DNA of 64,000 nt, taken from contig JAPTOF010000016.1 in the NCBI GenBank assembly GCA_028554755.1, forward strand, positions 11,878,001 to 11,942,000, written 5' to 3'. Positions 12,538 to 25,987 of the stretch are shown piece by piece. Each line of letters starts with the position of its first letter. The stretch's first letter is position 1. The translations under genes were made by a program, and so were the position numbers. The notes beneath the pieces are model-generated. The model was given only the letters and a program-made list of their open reading frames with translations, was not told the origin of the DNA and made no database searches. The stretch is from Cordia subcordata (lineage: Eukaryota; Streptophyta; Magnoliopsida; Boraginales; Cordiaceae).

Positions 12538-14143
12538 TGTGTGATTTATGTATGTTTGTATATATTATTTACATACACTTCTTAGGGTGTTTTGAGCAAA
12601 ATAGAGTGCATTGATGTGGTATTTGTGCATGAATTGGTGATATGTACACATAAGTAGTCAAAATGCATAGATACCTTATTAAGTGTCTTATTTCATGTTT
12701 TAGGTGTATTTCAAGAGAATGAATTGAGCTTAATCAAAGATTTAGAGGGCATGCAAAAACCTTGAAGATATTCGTAGGAATGAAAAGATGAAGAAAAAAC
12801 GCTTTGGAGGCTTTCAAAAAAGGCACAAAGGCTAAAGTGTAAAGATCGGATGAGGAACAAAGGCTTTGAGCAGTTTGCAAATACTTCCAGTCACCCCTGC
12901 CAGTCGACTGGTAGAGGCGAGCAGCAGCACCAGAGAATAGAGAAAAAGTTGCAATCCTTGTTGGTCAGGGTCATGCTTTTGCCAGTTGACCGGTTAGGGT
13001 GATTAACAGAGCCCGATAATAACTATTTAATGCCCTTTTTACCTCATTTTTAAGGAGGAACTTCATTTTCTTTCATACCCATTTAACCTTAACCATAATC
13101 CCATTCAATAAACACCTTTACTCACCCTCTAAACACCGAGCCAAGCCAAGGATTGAAGCAATCAACAAGGATTTGAAGAGCTTGTACGGATTTAGAAGCA
13201 AGATTTAGGGGAGTTCTTCTTATTCTTTCTCTAGATCTTGTAAATATGTTGCTAGAATAGCTAGATCTAGGGTTGTCTGTTGTTGTATATTAGATTAGAA
13301 CTATGAATAAAGGATTTGCGTGTATCTTTGGCTCTTAATACATGCTTGATTACATTTATTAATGGCATGATTCAATACGTCTATATATTGAAAATCAAAC
13401 ATATCTATGTATTGTTAAAATGCCTAAGTGAATATACATGTCTTCTTTTGTGTTTAAATACTATCAGTAGTGGTCTAACCTTAGCCTGAATCCATGCTAA
13501 TGGCATCAGACCTATTTGCAACTAATGTGTGTTGATTAGTGTGCTTAATAAATGACTTAGTGTGGTAGGAGTATACCTTTAGTTTGAAACAATACTAAAA
13601 GGGTACTCACTTGTACTAGTTAATGCTCTTAAAGTTTAATCTTTAGTCTAAAATAATACTAATTGGTTAGTCTCTCGAGTAGAACATTAATCAATACCAA
13701 AGAGAACTTAGTTAACTAAGCCCTAAAACCCTAGGTCATAAGGACCATACTATACTTTAGGGAGATCTACTTTAGGATAGACCCGCACTAAGTCCTAGTA
13801 GATAATAAGGTTAGTTAGCTAAAGTCTCCAAGAGAGCAATCAAGCCATAGATAGACCAAATCATAGCCCAAGCCTAGCTGCAACACAATAACCCTAGATC
13901 TCTTTTTACATTGTAGAGCTTTCTTTCCTTAGCTTGGCACTTTAAGTTTCTCCGTATTTTAGGTTTATTTTTTGTTGTCTCAAGCTCCCTTCTATCCTGA
14001 AGGAAGCACCCCCATGCACGTAGCTACTCTCTAACACACGAGCACGTAGAGACCGAACTAAGGTAGCCTGTGGAGACGATACCGACACTCATATCCGCTA
14101 TACCACAAACGATCCGTACGTTTACGGGGTTAAAACAATATCA
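12538..14143 (+). repeat. 5' LTR of the LARD-like element
   Basis: About 1.6 kb, starting TGTGTGATTTATG and ending ATATCA just before the primer site. It matches 17880-19771 throughout, for example GTCTTATTTCATGTTTTAGG, the CTCTAGATCTTGTAAATATG block and the closing CACGAGCACGTAGAGACCGA region. Confidence 0.8.
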
Positions 14144-14150
14144 AGTTTTT

Positions 14151-14167
14151 TGGCGCATTGCCAGGGA
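14151..14167 (+). other. Primer-binding site of the LARD-like element
   Basis: TGGCGCATTGCCAGGGA lies 7 nt after the LTR end. Athila/Tat elements carry TGGCGCCGTTGCCGGGGA at this position, so the site is recognisable despite a few substitutions. Confidence 0.78.
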
Positions 14168-14377
14168 GGCACGGTATTGGTTCTTTATGTGCTTTTGTGT
14201 TTTTGATTAGTTGCTTGCTTGTTGTCCTATATTTACTTGCTTCCTTTTATTTGAAAACCACAAAAAATTTGAAAAATCTTGAAAAACCCAAAAAAAAATC
14301 AAAACATTTGAAAATTTTGAAAACTAAATTGAATTGAGAAGAGGTTTACTTGTGTTGCTTGAGTATGGATAGATCCA

Positions 14378-16343
14378 ATGCTTATTGGTGGTCACTTATA
14401 TCCTCTTTCCTACCTCCCATTTATTCTTTTAATGCTTGTCTCTTATGTGGTAATTGTAAGCATCAAACTATTTATTGTCCCCTTGCATATAGAAATCCCC
14501 AATCTTAGACTAGTCCAAGTTATGATCCCTATAGTCATACATTCGTTTATGCATCTACATCTAGTCATCATGATTATAGGGATCCATATCATGCATTTCC
14601 TTCATGGGGTCAAGATAACTCTTCCTACTATGCACCTTCTAGTTTTGATTGTCTTCCTTCAACATCGTCTTTTCCAACCTACTATTTCTCTGAATTTTTT
14701 TATGGTTATGCTTATAATGATTTTGATCAAAATGCCTACCATTTATATTCGGGTGAACTCTCTTCTTTTAGGTCTCCCTCACGTGAAAATGAAAATCTTG
14801 AATATCTTTAATCCTTAATTCATTCCAACCAAGAAAGACTAAAGGGGATAACCGAACAATTATCTAGAATAGTCAAGTGCTTGAGTAGAGAAGTTGAAAA
14901 TGAGCAACCTGCAAGTGAGAGTGTTGAGATACCTTTAGGCTAGATTGAAGGGAAGGGAGTGAGACCTATGGATGAGAAATTAGTGGCCAATTTGATGATG
15001 TTAAGAAGAGAAAGATAGAAAGAGAGGTAGATAGAGAGTTTACTTCTTGTAGTGAGGATGAGGATAAGCATGATTATATTTCACTTCAAGATGACTTAGT
15101 TTATGTTTTAGAGAAAGTGGTACCTTATCCTTCTGTGCATTCACCTTCTTCCATCAAGTCTCTCGAGCCTACTCTTCCCTTGACTAAAATGCCTACCATT
15201 TCTATTCGGGTGAACTCTCTTCTTTTAGGTCTCCTTCACGTGAAGATGAAAAGCTTGAATATCTCTGATCCCTAATTCGTTCCAACTAAGAGAGACTAAA
15301 GGGGATAATTGAACAATTATCCAGAATAGTCAAATGCTTGAGTAAAAAAGTTGAGAATGAGCAACCCGTAAGTGAGAGTGTTGAGATACCTTTAGATTGG
15401 GTTGAAGGGATGGAAGTGAGACCTATGGATGAGGAAATTAGTGGAAACTTTGATGATGTTAGGGGGAGAGAGATATATATATAGAGAGAGAGAGGTTGAT
15501 GGAGAGTTTACTTCTTGTAGTGAGGATGAGGATGAGCATGATTCTATTCTGCTTCAAGATGACTTAGGTTATGTTTTAAAGAAAGTGGTATCTTATCCTC
15601 CTGTGCTATCACCTTCTTATACCAAGTCTCTCAAGCCTACTCTTGCCTCTCTTCTTACGTTTCAATCATGTTTGAAGGACAAACTTGATGTTATTATTGC
15701 TCAAGTCAACTCTGATGCCTTTTGGAGGGAGATGAGTGCGCATACTCCTATTGCACTTACTTGTCTGCATGATGAGTCATTTGAGTCTACTTTACCACCT
15801 CTATGCACGTCCACCCCTTGTAAGGAGTTAGAGTGACCCTTGTTCGATCACTTTATATCTCATATAGAGAAAGAGTCTAGGGTCTTCACGTCTTTTTTCA
15901 TTGACTTTCCATCTCCATATATCGTCCCTACTCCTCTATTCCATTCCGTTGAGTCTTCCCCTACTTTGGAGCTCACATTTGTACCTTCTTCCATATAACA
16001 CTTTCACCTAGAACTAGGACATATACTTCCCACATTGCATGCATTTGACCTTTCATTGACCCATAAGGAAGGTGTGTTTTTAGCCCTAGATTACAAGAAG
16101 AAAGCCATGGGATGGTTGATTAATGAGCAAGCAGGGCATGATCATTTGCTTTGTTGGATAGTCCCTATCATATTTAAGCATACATTTATTTTTTATACTT
16201 CAAGGTGGGATATCTTTGAAAAGGGCTTCTTGGTACATTCATTTTCCTATCCTCTAGTGTATGACCCTTTTCCCTTTACTTTCTGCGCTTTAATGATTAT
16301 CCGGCAATTTGTGCCTCGAAACTTGAAACATGTTTTACTTTAA
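14378..16343 (+). pseudogene. Internal gag-like remnant of the LARD-like element
   Basis: Broken frames include a cysteine-rich stretch near 14430-14490 (C-x2-C-x2-C-K-H-Q...C, zinc-knuckle-like), then serine/tyrosine-rich low-complexity sequence, then acidic repeats (SEDEDEHDSI) at about 15510-15545. A 457-bp tandem duplication lies inside. No retroviral enzymatic motif is present. I cannot assign it beyond a probable structural-protein relic. Confidence 0.4.
14731..15646 (+). repeat. Tandem duplication, unit about 457 bp
   Basis: The segment beginning AATGCCTACCATTT at 14731 recurs at 15188 and stays similar to about 15640, including TTCGGGTGAACTCTCTTCTT and the shared GAGGATGAGGAT block. 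Small differences, such as a GA/TA expansion near 15467-15492, separate the two copies. Confidence 0.8.
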
Positions 16344-17879
16344 CATTGGCGCCCTGCTGGGGCGTTAAATCAAACATTAGTAGGAGTCACCCTAGGCTTG
16401 TTGATATTTTCCTTGTTCTTCTTGTATTTACTTGCCTTTGCTTTTGAATATGGTAGATTAGTTATCTTTTACTTCTTCTTGTCTTGTATATAGTATATTA
16501 GATTGCTTTTGTTTCTATTACATTTTGATAGTTTAGGCTTTCTTTTGTTTGTTTGTATTCTTAGTAGGTTAGATTTGTTCTCCCTTACTTGTTCTTTCTT
16601 ATTTCCATCATTTGTGCATTAATCCTCTACCTTTTGCATACATCCTTGTTTATCTCTTCAAATGTCAATGTGAGCTTGCATTATATTGACTACTAATTTC
16701 TTCTTTTTTTTTAGCATTAATGCTTTCTACTAAGAAGCAGAGAAGTAGATCATTGGATTATCTTTAGCATTTGCAAACTACTTGCAACCAAGGTTGTATC
16801 TCTCCATTCTTTACTTGTCCCTTTCTATCCCCTCCACATTCCTTATATGTGTTTCATGTGCTTGCTTGTTGTGGTTGGATGCTATTTGCTTGAGGACAAG
16901 CAAAGTTTAGGTTTGGAGGTGTGGTTTTTCCTTTATTGTTTATATCATTTTTGGGGTAAATTTGCATAGCATGCCTTCGTTTTTTTCTCAAAATCTGTTA
17001 CTTTTTTTTTAATTTTTTTTTACATGTTTTGAGTCGTTTATCTCCATGTTGGTTAGAGAGTTGGCTTTTGTTATTGACTTAATTGATTAGAGAAGATGAG
17101 GGGTGTTGTGGGGAATGAATGACATATGGGGTATGACCTAGACTCTGAAGAGAATTCTTTTGAAAATTGTGGAGAATGAGCATTTTTAATAATGCACCTT
17201 GTAGTTTCCCTACAACTTGGTTGGAAAAAGTGTTTTTGAGGGTTGTTCATATGAGTGCCCCTTCTTTGATTAGTTCTTTTAGTGTGCCTTAGTTCTTTGT
17301 TTTTTATTTTCTTTTTGTTTATGTTATGTAATGCAAAAATGTGAAAAATGCAAAGATAAAAGGAAAAGTTTGACAAAAAAGTGAAAAACAGCCAAAAGGC
17401 AACAAAAAATTGAAAAATGAAGTATGATTGAATAAGTGTTAGGTACAAAATGTCAATTTGACACAAATGTTTTCTTTTTTTATTTCGTTATATTATGAAT
17501 ACGGCTCTTATGTCAATTGTAAACCATTGTGATTGTATCTTCTTTTTCTTGTATCTTTGGGGCTAAGTGCATGTTAGGAGGCCATGTTAGTTGATAGGGC
17601 ATGAAATATCAACGTCCCAAGTGCGTGAATAGGAATCCTAAGTTTGTGGCGGTTCTAGCTACTTAGTAAGTTCTCAAGAGGTGTGAGACCCCTTGTAATT
17701 GAGACGAGGATCCGAAAAAGGTTAGGGGACCTTTTACACAAACGAAATGACCCCTTATACTCCCTTAAAGGTGAAAAGATAGCAAGTCAATGCAACCGGA
17801 AACTCTTTGAAAAGCAATAGGATAGACTTTGGTTTAGGCTTGCTTGGGACAAGCAAGGGGAAGGTTTGGGGTATTGATA
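16344..17879 (+). other. 3' untranslated interior of the LARD-like element
   Basis: T-rich, stop-filled sequence. Two copies of a GAGGACAAGCAA or GGGACAAGCAAGGGG-like purine stretch occur (about 16893 and 17847-17871). The second is the probable polypurine tract just before the right LTR. No gene is seen. Confidence 0.45.
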
Positions 17880-19771
17880 TGTGTGATTTATGTATGTTTA
17901 AGCATAATAGAATGCATCAATATGGTATTTGTGAATGAATTAGTGATCTTTGCATATAAGTAGTCGAAATGCATAGATACCTCATTAAGTGCCTTATTTC
18001 ATGTTTTAGGTGTGTTTTAGGAAAAGGAATCAAGCTTAATCAAAGATGCAGAAGGTATGTACAAAGCTTGAAGATGTTTGTAGGAATGAAAAGATGAAGA
18101 AAAATGCCTTTGGAGGCTTCTCGAAAAGGTGCAAAGGCTAAAGAGAGAAGATCGGACGAGAAACGAAGACTTTGGGCAATTTATAGATTCTACTGGTCAT
18201 TCCTGTTGGTCAACTAGCAGTACTAGAGAACAAAGAAAAAGCTGTAGTCTTTTCCAGTCGAGGTCATGCTCTTGTCGGTCGACCAGTTGGAGTAACCGAT
18301 AGAGCCCAATAATAGCTATTTAATGCCCTTTTTAGCTCATTTTGGGGAGGAGCTTCATTTTCTTTCATACCCATTTCACCCTAACCCTAATCCCATTCAA
18401 TAAACACATCTACACACCCACCCTCTAAACACCCAACCAAGCCAAGGATTGAAGCAATTAACAAGGATTTGAATTGCTTGTATGGATTTAAAAGCAAGAT
18501 TTAGGGGAGTTCTTCTTATTCTTTCTCTAGATCTTGTAAATATGTTGCTAGAATAGGCTAGATCTAGGGTTGTTTGTCATATATTAGATTAGGGCTATGA
18601 ATAAAAGATTTGTGTATATCTTTGGCTCTTAATACATTCTTGTTTACATTGATTAATGGCATGATTCAATATGTCTATGTATTGAAAATCAAACATGTCT
18701 ATGTGTCTGTTAAAATGCCTAAAAGAAAATGCATGTGTTCTTTTGTAAATGCTATAGGTAGTGGTCTCACCTTAGCCTTAAACTATACTAATGGCATAAG
18801 CCTTATTTGCAACTAACGTGTGTTGATTAATATGCTTAATAGATGACTTAGTATGATAGGAATATACCTCAAGTTTGAAACAATACTAAAAGATACCCAT
18901 TTGTGCTAATAAATACTCTAGTCTAAAATAATACTAATAGGTTAATCTCTCGAGTAGGATATTAATCAACACCAAAGAGAACTTAGTTAACTATGCCCTA
19001 AAACCCAAGGACATAAGGACCATTCTATACTCTAGGGAAATCTACCTACGAATAGACCCGCATCGGGTCCTAGTGGACAATAAGGTTAGTAAGCTAAGGT
19101 CTCCAAGAGAGCAATCAAGCCATAGAGACAGCTTTAAGGCTCCTCTAAGTAGCTTAGACAACTTTGCTCCTCTAGATGGCTTAGTTAGAATTGATTGGTT
19201 GTACCTATAATATAATAGAATTAGTCACAACTCTTGACTTAAGGCGAGGGCCAAAGCTCGAAATCCTAATCAAAGACAAGTTCTACCAAGGCCATCTGTT
19301 ATCAGTCTACCCTTCTCATCCTCTAATCCTTTATCTACCGTTCAATCTATTGATGGGATTTCTTCTCGACTGGCCTATTACGCACTCGGGCCAATCTACT
19401 ACACGCTAATAATGGTCTTTTGGATTTCATCTCCTACCAAAATGGCAAGTGGTTGGCCGTTCGATCGAGTCCATCCCTTGAAGTCGTACCCTCCCAGTAC
19501 CTAGTTGCAACGCAATCACTTTAGATCGCCTTCTAGCTTGCAGAGTTTTCTTTCCTTAGTTTGGCACCTTAAGTTCCTCCATAGTATAGGTTTATTTTCT
19601 GTTGTCCCAAGTTCCCTTATATCCTAAAGAAAGCACCTCATGCATGTAGCTACTTTCTAGCACACGAGCACGTAAAAATCGAACTAAGGTAGCCTTCCTG
19701 GAGACGTTGCCTACCCTTGTATTCGCTATTCCATGAACAATCCGTATACTTGCAAGTTTAAAATGACATCA
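17880..19771 (+). repeat. 3' LTR of the LARD-like element
   Basis: About 1.9 kb, homologous to 12538-14143. It is longer because about 350-390 bp at roughly 19115-19497 have no counterpart in the 5' LTR. It ends GACATCA at 19771. Confidence 0.78.
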
Positions 19772-20489
19772 CGTGCCACCTCTTAACTCTGCAACTATCT
19801 CCCTTGATATCCATGTTGTTAGTAGGTATAGTTGTAAGTTTGGTGGGTAAGTCTTTCATGTATAAGTCTTCTATAAACATAGGCGGAAGGATTGGAAAGA
19901 TTGGGGGATCAATTGATCCTCTTTGTCTTAAAAAGTTAGTATACGAGGTTTTTCTCTTTCTTAATTGGCCCCCACTAAATATTTTAATTGAATCCTCTTA
20001 ATTTTTTTTTTTTGCCTCTACTCTCAATTGAATCCCTGTCTCTCGTGGCATTCAACCCTAAGTCATTACTCTTCAGGTGCAGTTTCAATCACTTGAACTA
20101 CTTGCTTCCTAGCCTCTAATTAATTGAATTTAATTGAACCTATTAATTAAAAAACAGTTAGCAAAAAAGTCTCATTTATTTTTATCTTCATGAGTCTATT
20201 TTTAAAAATATAACTTTAGTCCATAATTAGACCTCGTTGTGTCAAATTATAACATATTTGGATAATAGTTCTTTTATATTTTTTTAAAAATTTGTTGGCT
20301 AATTTAATATTGATCTTAGTTAAAAACATTTCTCGTTTACTCCAGCACTTACACATTTTGATGTACATGAAGTTCCTTGTAATATATTGTGGTAATACAA
20401 ACAAAGTTAGTGATGTGTCTTTATATTTTGCAATAAATTCCACTATTTTGCATGCGATTACATAGATCAAAGTGGTTAAAGTGATTTAT
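19772..20489. other. Intergenic, nothing recognised
   Basis: AT-rich non-coding sequence with no open frame that resembles a known protein, and no repeat structure that I could support. Confidence 0.4.
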
Positions 20490-22190
20490 TTTGTAAATTA
20501 TTTGATCTAGTCTCATTTGAGAGAAGAAAATGTTTTGTGGAGACCTACAAGAGAAATTCGCCGAAGATTCTAAGCAATTAAGGTTGAAGATCAATCATAA
20601 TTTGAGTTGAGCTAATTTAATGGAGAAGTATTGGGCTCAAATATATGGATCAAGGATCAATTTCTCACAAGGAACTTTGGCCTTTCTTGCAAATTAAGTC
20701 ATTGGTGAACGAATATGGCAAATGACCTTGGTGTTAATTTTTGGAAAGTTTATCCTGTCAGACCAGTTTTGGTATTTTTCTCATAAATCCATCTCCAGAG
20801 GTCAAAATCACTTGATTCTTGATCCATTGGACTCCTAAGAGGCAGGGCTACAATTCTTATGAAGTCCATCTTTCCAAATTCAAGGGCGATCGAGGTGAAA
20901 AATCAATCACAACACATTTGGAAAATTCCCGTCACCTGCTGGACACATTTCGGTATTTTGGGCATAACTTGGGCTAAAGAGGTCCAAACAAGGTGATTCT
21001 TCTGGTTATGGAAAGAGAATTCACAGCGCTACAATTTTCCTTCTTTGAGCTCAGTCCAGATCTACCTTTACAATGGTCAAAAATGTCGGTCAAAGGAGAG
21101 CATAAAAAGTAATAGTAGTTTCCTAATCCAAGGGGGATTTGAAAAGAAATTTGATACCATTATAAATACCCACAACACACAACAGAAAAAGAAGTCTCCA
21201 ACCTTAGAATTTGCAGAAGATTAAATTGAAGAAAATGTTGGGGAGCAGCTCTTCAAGAGAATTGGAGACAAAGAACTTCATCAACTTATTTGTCTAGGAA
21301 TAATACGATGAGTTTTTCCGTTCTCAATTTCTTTTCAATTTTTGCTTTGAAATTAATTATAAACTAAATCCCCATGATTTGGGGTGATAGTTAATGATTA
21401 TTTTTATTCATGTTTTGGATTCTTTGGGATTTATTTGATTTTTCGTATTTGTGCTTTATTGTTATTAAATTATTGGTTAATCATTATTATGCTTGAAGCT
21501 AATTTTCGTCAGTCAATAATTTATACCTTTTGCCATATAGGAGTCTTGTAGGTTCTTGTGGGTACGAATAAATATCATTTAACAGAACTAGATTTAATTA
21601 GTTGTTTCAAGATTGAGATAGGTTATGCCATTGAGATAGCCTATGCCTTTGTACTCTCAATTGATTTTCTAGGATCTGTGAGATTAATTAATTAAAGAAA
21701 AGTGAGAGATAATTTATGCCATTGAGATAGATTATGCCTCAATAGCTTTAGTTAATTAATCTAGGTGAATTAGAGCTTGTAGCATGATCCCTTGTACTTA
21801 ATTGGAAATCCTAAAGTTGACGAACATGAATAAGATAATTTTCTAGCTATCACCCTGAATTGCAAGTTCCATAGATCTAATTCTCGCAATTTTTGTGGTT
21901 GAGTACCGTTATTTTCTTTTAATATTTTATTTTATTAATTTTCTCTTTGATTTAGTTTAATTTAAAAATTGTCTCTCTCGTAATGCTTAGTTTAGTTAAT
22001 TTAAATTCTTAGTTTTAGCTTTTTTTAGTGATTTTTATTTCTTTTTAATTCCTGACAGCAATCCCGATTCCCCGTGATTCGACCCTCGAGTTCCATTCGT
22101 GTGATAAAAAGGATAAATTTTGTGATTTTGTCATTACTTAATTTAATTGTTATTATTTAATCATACAACGAAGTGGTCAATTAGTTTGCC
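20490..22190 (+). repeat. Probable LTR fragment or solo LTR of a gypsy-like element
   Basis: No coding signal. The block has the look of a long plant LTR: a middle with many stop codons, duplicated phrases such as TTATGCCATTGAGATAG (near 21624 and 21717), and near its right end the string CCCCGTGATTCGACCCT (about 22068-22086), which often closes Athila-like LTRs. Neither a partner LTR nor a primer site was found, so the boundaries are approximate. Confidence 0.35.
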
Positions 22191-22535
22191 TATAATTATT
22201 TGTGTTCTTTTGTTTCTATGCACGTTACTTTATTGGCTTGCGTATATACTCTATAGCGCGTGACAAACACTTGTATTTGTAAGTTTGATTTTGGCTGTCT
22301 GGTTTGTAGTGATAGCCTGACGCCATCACAGGCCATTACATAGATATTGGCGCATATCGACTTAAAGACCATAAGACGAGACTGTAATTCAATGACAGTA
22401 TTTTTCATTTAAGATCTATAATTTTTGAGTTTAAATTATTATTAAAGAGTAAGAGAAAAATTACTATTGATTCTTCAAGAAAAACTTTAAAAACCTGTAA
22501 CACTTACTAGCATACAGTGAAATTAATACGTTGAT

Positions 22536-22538
<3 letters not shown>

Positions 22539-22572
<34 letters not shown>
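22539..22572. repeat. (AT)n microsatellite
   Basis: About 17 uninterrupted AT dinucleotides. Confidence 0.95.
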
Positions 22573-22575
<3 letters not shown>

Positions 22576-24164
22576 TGCAGTCAAGCTCACGATAATAGAC
22601 CAACATTGCAGCCATCCTTCTAATTTGATTTTATCCACAAATAATAGTGCAGTAAAATAATGACTACACAATTTAATAGAAAAAAAATGAATATGAAATT
22701 GTTTAATTTCCATTTTAGTTTAAACAGAAATCCGCCTTGTAGTGGAGCTTTTGTCCGCATCGTACCAGTTTGGTGGAGGAGCCTTTGTTAGGACAATTTC
22801 TTTTCAAAGAAAAGCGTATATTCTTTTTTTTTTTTTTTTAAATAAAGTTACAATTCTAGATTAAAAAAACTCAAATTAGTTTTTCTTCAAAACTTAAAAT
22901 TTTTAACTTGTCAAATGAGTATTTTTCTTCAAAAGTAATAGAAAAAGTACTTTAAAAAATTTAATCAAAATGAACTCTAAATTCCACATCTCTCCTTTGC
23001 AGGTTTATTAGGGTATTTTAAAAGTACTTCTTTGATAAGTTCAATTTTTTATTTCTGAAAAATGTTAATTTCAAAATATTTTTTAGAATTTTAATTTTAA
23101 GTCAAGTAAATACTTACAATAGAAAATTAAAAAAATTATTTTTTTGGAAAAAACGATTCAATCAAACTGGAGGAGACTAAAAAAATCCATCCTTGGCGGT
23201 AGAGCTTTTTGTGGAACTTATATACACTTATTTGAAATTTTAAATATGAAAAGTATATAATATTACATACATTAATAACGAACACAACATTAATTACCCT
23301 TTATTTTGCTTCTTCACAATGGAGCCTACCATGTTAATTAGCTGAAAATGCAGTTGTGGAATTTGTTGAAATCTCAACAAGAAATGGGTGATTGCATGCC
23401 TCAGCAATCACATCCGAAATAGGACACGCAACTAATGACAACATATTTATCTTTTTCATTTTTTTAATCTTTTTTAATTGTTTTTTCTCTTGTATAATTT
23501 ATCTTGTCTCTTTTTTTGGTTTTATAAGGTCTTTTACTTTAGATCTATCTCATAGGTTGTTTCTTCACCAGATTTGGAACGGTGACAACATATTTTAGTT
23601 TTTTGGTTGTTTGTTTGTTATTTTGCAGGTGTTGATCTTTATTCCTTTAACTTGGATTCTCACTCTCATTGTGATAAGCTTAGCCACTTAACTCTTCCTT
23701 TTGATCTGTCTTTATCATGATGGGTGGCTTTGTTTTTTTCAAAAAGATGATTAATTGAAGAGGGCTTTTGGGGCTGGTTCAACCGGATTTGCGTCCAAAC
23801 TTCTGTTGTTCAAGTTGGTGATCCCTCTTCTTACCATTTGGTTTAACATTGATTTGCCATTTTTGTGGGCTTGTTGGAGGTTGTCAAGTGGGTGTTCGCC
23901 ATAAACTGTTAAATGAATCTTCTTAGTTGGGTCGAGTTTAGAGATGTATTATTTGCAAGAACTTGTATTGATGATCAAAGATGGTATCTTTTGTAAATGT
24001 CATGGCTTCCCGGTACTTATGTTTTGAGTTTGCTGTTGTAGTGTGTTTTGTTGGACCAGATCTATCTAGTCTTGCATTTATACCTGCTCTTCAAGTAATG
24101 AAAGTCAGTTTTTGACACACAAGGGGGGGAAAAAAGTATAGGATCACTAGAGATCAACAACATA
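22573..24164. other. Intergenic, AT-rich
   Basis: No gene supported. A T/G-rich stretch at about 23600-24130 that ends near TAATGAAAGTC has the general look of a LINE 3' tail, but no reverse transcriptase is attached. Confidence 0.3.
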
Positions 24165-24380
24165 GGGCCTGTTTGATTTCTATTTTTGTTTTTTGTTTTG
24201 GAATCAAATTTTAAAAACATATTTCAAAAACAGTTTGTAAAAACAAAACAGTAAAAAAATCTGTTTGGAAACTTTGTTTTTTAAATAGTTTTAAAAAAAC
24301 AAAAACATTGTTTGGATAATTTGCTCTAAAAACAACTTTTAGAAACAATTTTTGCCTTCTGCTTTATTTTCAAAACTTTT
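24165..24380. mobile_element. Possible truncated MITE (one terminus only)
   Basis: GGGCCTGTTTGATTTC at 24165 is the same kind of terminus as the MITE at 29223, followed by the A/T-rich self-complementary sequence usual for these elements. The matching right end is not visible, so this may be a truncated copy. Confidence 0.3.
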
Positions 24381-25091
24381 TGTATCTCAATACTTTGTAT
24401 AACTACTAATATGAATCAATTATATGAATGCCACATCTAAGTGACAGGAGAAGAAAAGGGTAAAAAGAGATGTGTTGTATGCACATCATATAAATATTCT
24501 GTTGAAGATGATTCAAAATGATGAGATACAACCTCCTATACTTCTTCTATATCACGACCCGACTTTCTGATAATTGAACAAATTCAAGCATGCGCATACA
24601 GCAAATAAACAGCAGTATTTCCCTGATACACAAAAAAGGAAAACACTCAAGCAATAGATGAATGTAAAACACAATGATAGGCCAATAAAAATTCTAGAAT
24701 GGGCAAAGAGACTAGTGAAGGTGACTCCAGTAATCAGAAAGAATAACGGCTCTTATGGAAACATTTCTCAACAAGCTATAAACAAGTTCGTCATACTTTT
24801 TCTAACAATTTGTGAATCATCCATTATGCGCATAAACATATTTCAGAAATATGCTCTAGATACCCGAGGACTTTACACAGGCGTACAAATAATGGAAGGC
24901 CATGAAAGTTCTTATCTAACAGGTGCATATTAACTAGATAACTTCGAAACAAAATATAAACCTGAAGCACATTAATAAGCATACCTTATCATTAAGCATC
25001 TGGTCAAAATTAAAAGTGTAATTGGTTAATCAGTTGTCCAAATCAGCAAGCAAAAGTTGCCACAAACTGCAGGAGTTAATAAACATTTTAC

Positions 25092-25573
25092 CTGTGCCAA
25101 TTTCCACTTGCTCCAACAGAAAATCCTAGAATGTTTCCAGCAACCCATCCAAGAACAAAATACAGCATTTGCAGTATTCCTCTGATCAGGACCTGCAATA
25201 GAAAAGACTCAATGGCTATAATAGTTTATCTTCAAATAAGTTGAGGCATAGACCAGAGAAATATATACCTTTCTAATCCACAATCGTTGAGCCACACGTG
25301 GAAAAAGAGGACGTGCAGGCTAGCTGCTAAATTAGCCAAAAGAGCACGAGCAGGACCCTAAAAACAAAGGAATTACCAATGACAAATAACAATCACCTAA
25401 ATGACAAGATTTTGTTTAGCTGAGAGAACAAATAACACACAACCATAAGACACAGACAAGGGTCATATAAATGCTCACAGCAACTGAAATCACGAGAGAT
25501 CAACAACTATGAATGGTCGTCTACCATACTTTGAAGTGCATTTATCACTCCATATACCATCACAAGGTTGAAC
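25092..25573 (-). pseudogene. Possible exon cluster of an unrecognised membrane-protein gene (frame not consistent)
   Basis: Three minus-strand segments bounded by AG and GT signals can be read: 25573-25525, 25357-25269 and 25192-25092. The second reads as a hydrophobic frame (GPARALLANLAASLH...) and the third can be read as another (VLIRGILQMLYFVLGW...), both like membrane segments. The phases do not join: splicing segment two to three as drawn meets a stop. This is therefore a pseudogene, mis-called borders, or chance. A CT-rich leader with a donor at 30925-30790 on the same strand might be its 5' end, separated by the copia insertion at 25988-28961. I do not recognise the protein. Confidence 0.22.
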
Positions 25574-25987
25574 CTGAAAGACAAAGGAATTACCAACTAA
25601 CAGGAATTTATTTCTGAAATTTGTAACAGAATTTACAATGAAGATAGTGTCGCACAAAAAAATAGTTTAAAAGAAATCAACTCAAATGCAATTCCCATTC
25701 AAGTTAAAATCATTAAACTATTGAAAGTCAAAATCATCAAAACCATTAAACTACTGAGTACTATTACAATCACAGCTAACAGAAACGAGATTATTATTAT
25801 TAAAAAAAAAAAAAAAAAGAGGAACGCATGGGTTAACAGAAATTTGAAATCCTTACCCAACCATTCCAATTGATCATGAAACCAACAGATTGTCCTAAAT
25901 ACTAATATTTTTTTATATCCTATTGCAGATAGACACGGCAAAATTAGGAGAGTGAGTATAATGAATGGTTTTTTTATAAGTAATATA

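Larger units (their letters stand above)
12538..19771 (+). mobile_element. Large LTR retrotransposon derivative without recognisable pol (gypsy-like LARD)
   Basis: Long direct repeats at 12538-14143 and 17880-19771 flank a 3.7-kb interior. Directly after the left repeat comes TGGCGCATTGCCAGGGA (14151-14167), very close to the TGGCGCCGTTGCCGGGGA site of Athila/Tat-type Ty3/gypsy elements. A purine-rich tract with AAGCAAGGGGAAGG precedes the right repeat. In the interior I find no protease, RT, integrase or RNase H motif, only a gag-like low-quality frame with a tandem duplication. No exact target duplication is seen. The structure fits a non-autonomous large retrotransposon derivative. Confidence 0.75.

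Noticed and set aside
14378..14818. 146-codon hydrophobic open frame (Leu/Ile/Met-rich)
   Set aside because: The parallel frame carries the cysteine- and serine-rich gag-like sequence of the LARD element; the hydrophobic reading is its out-of-frame shadow.
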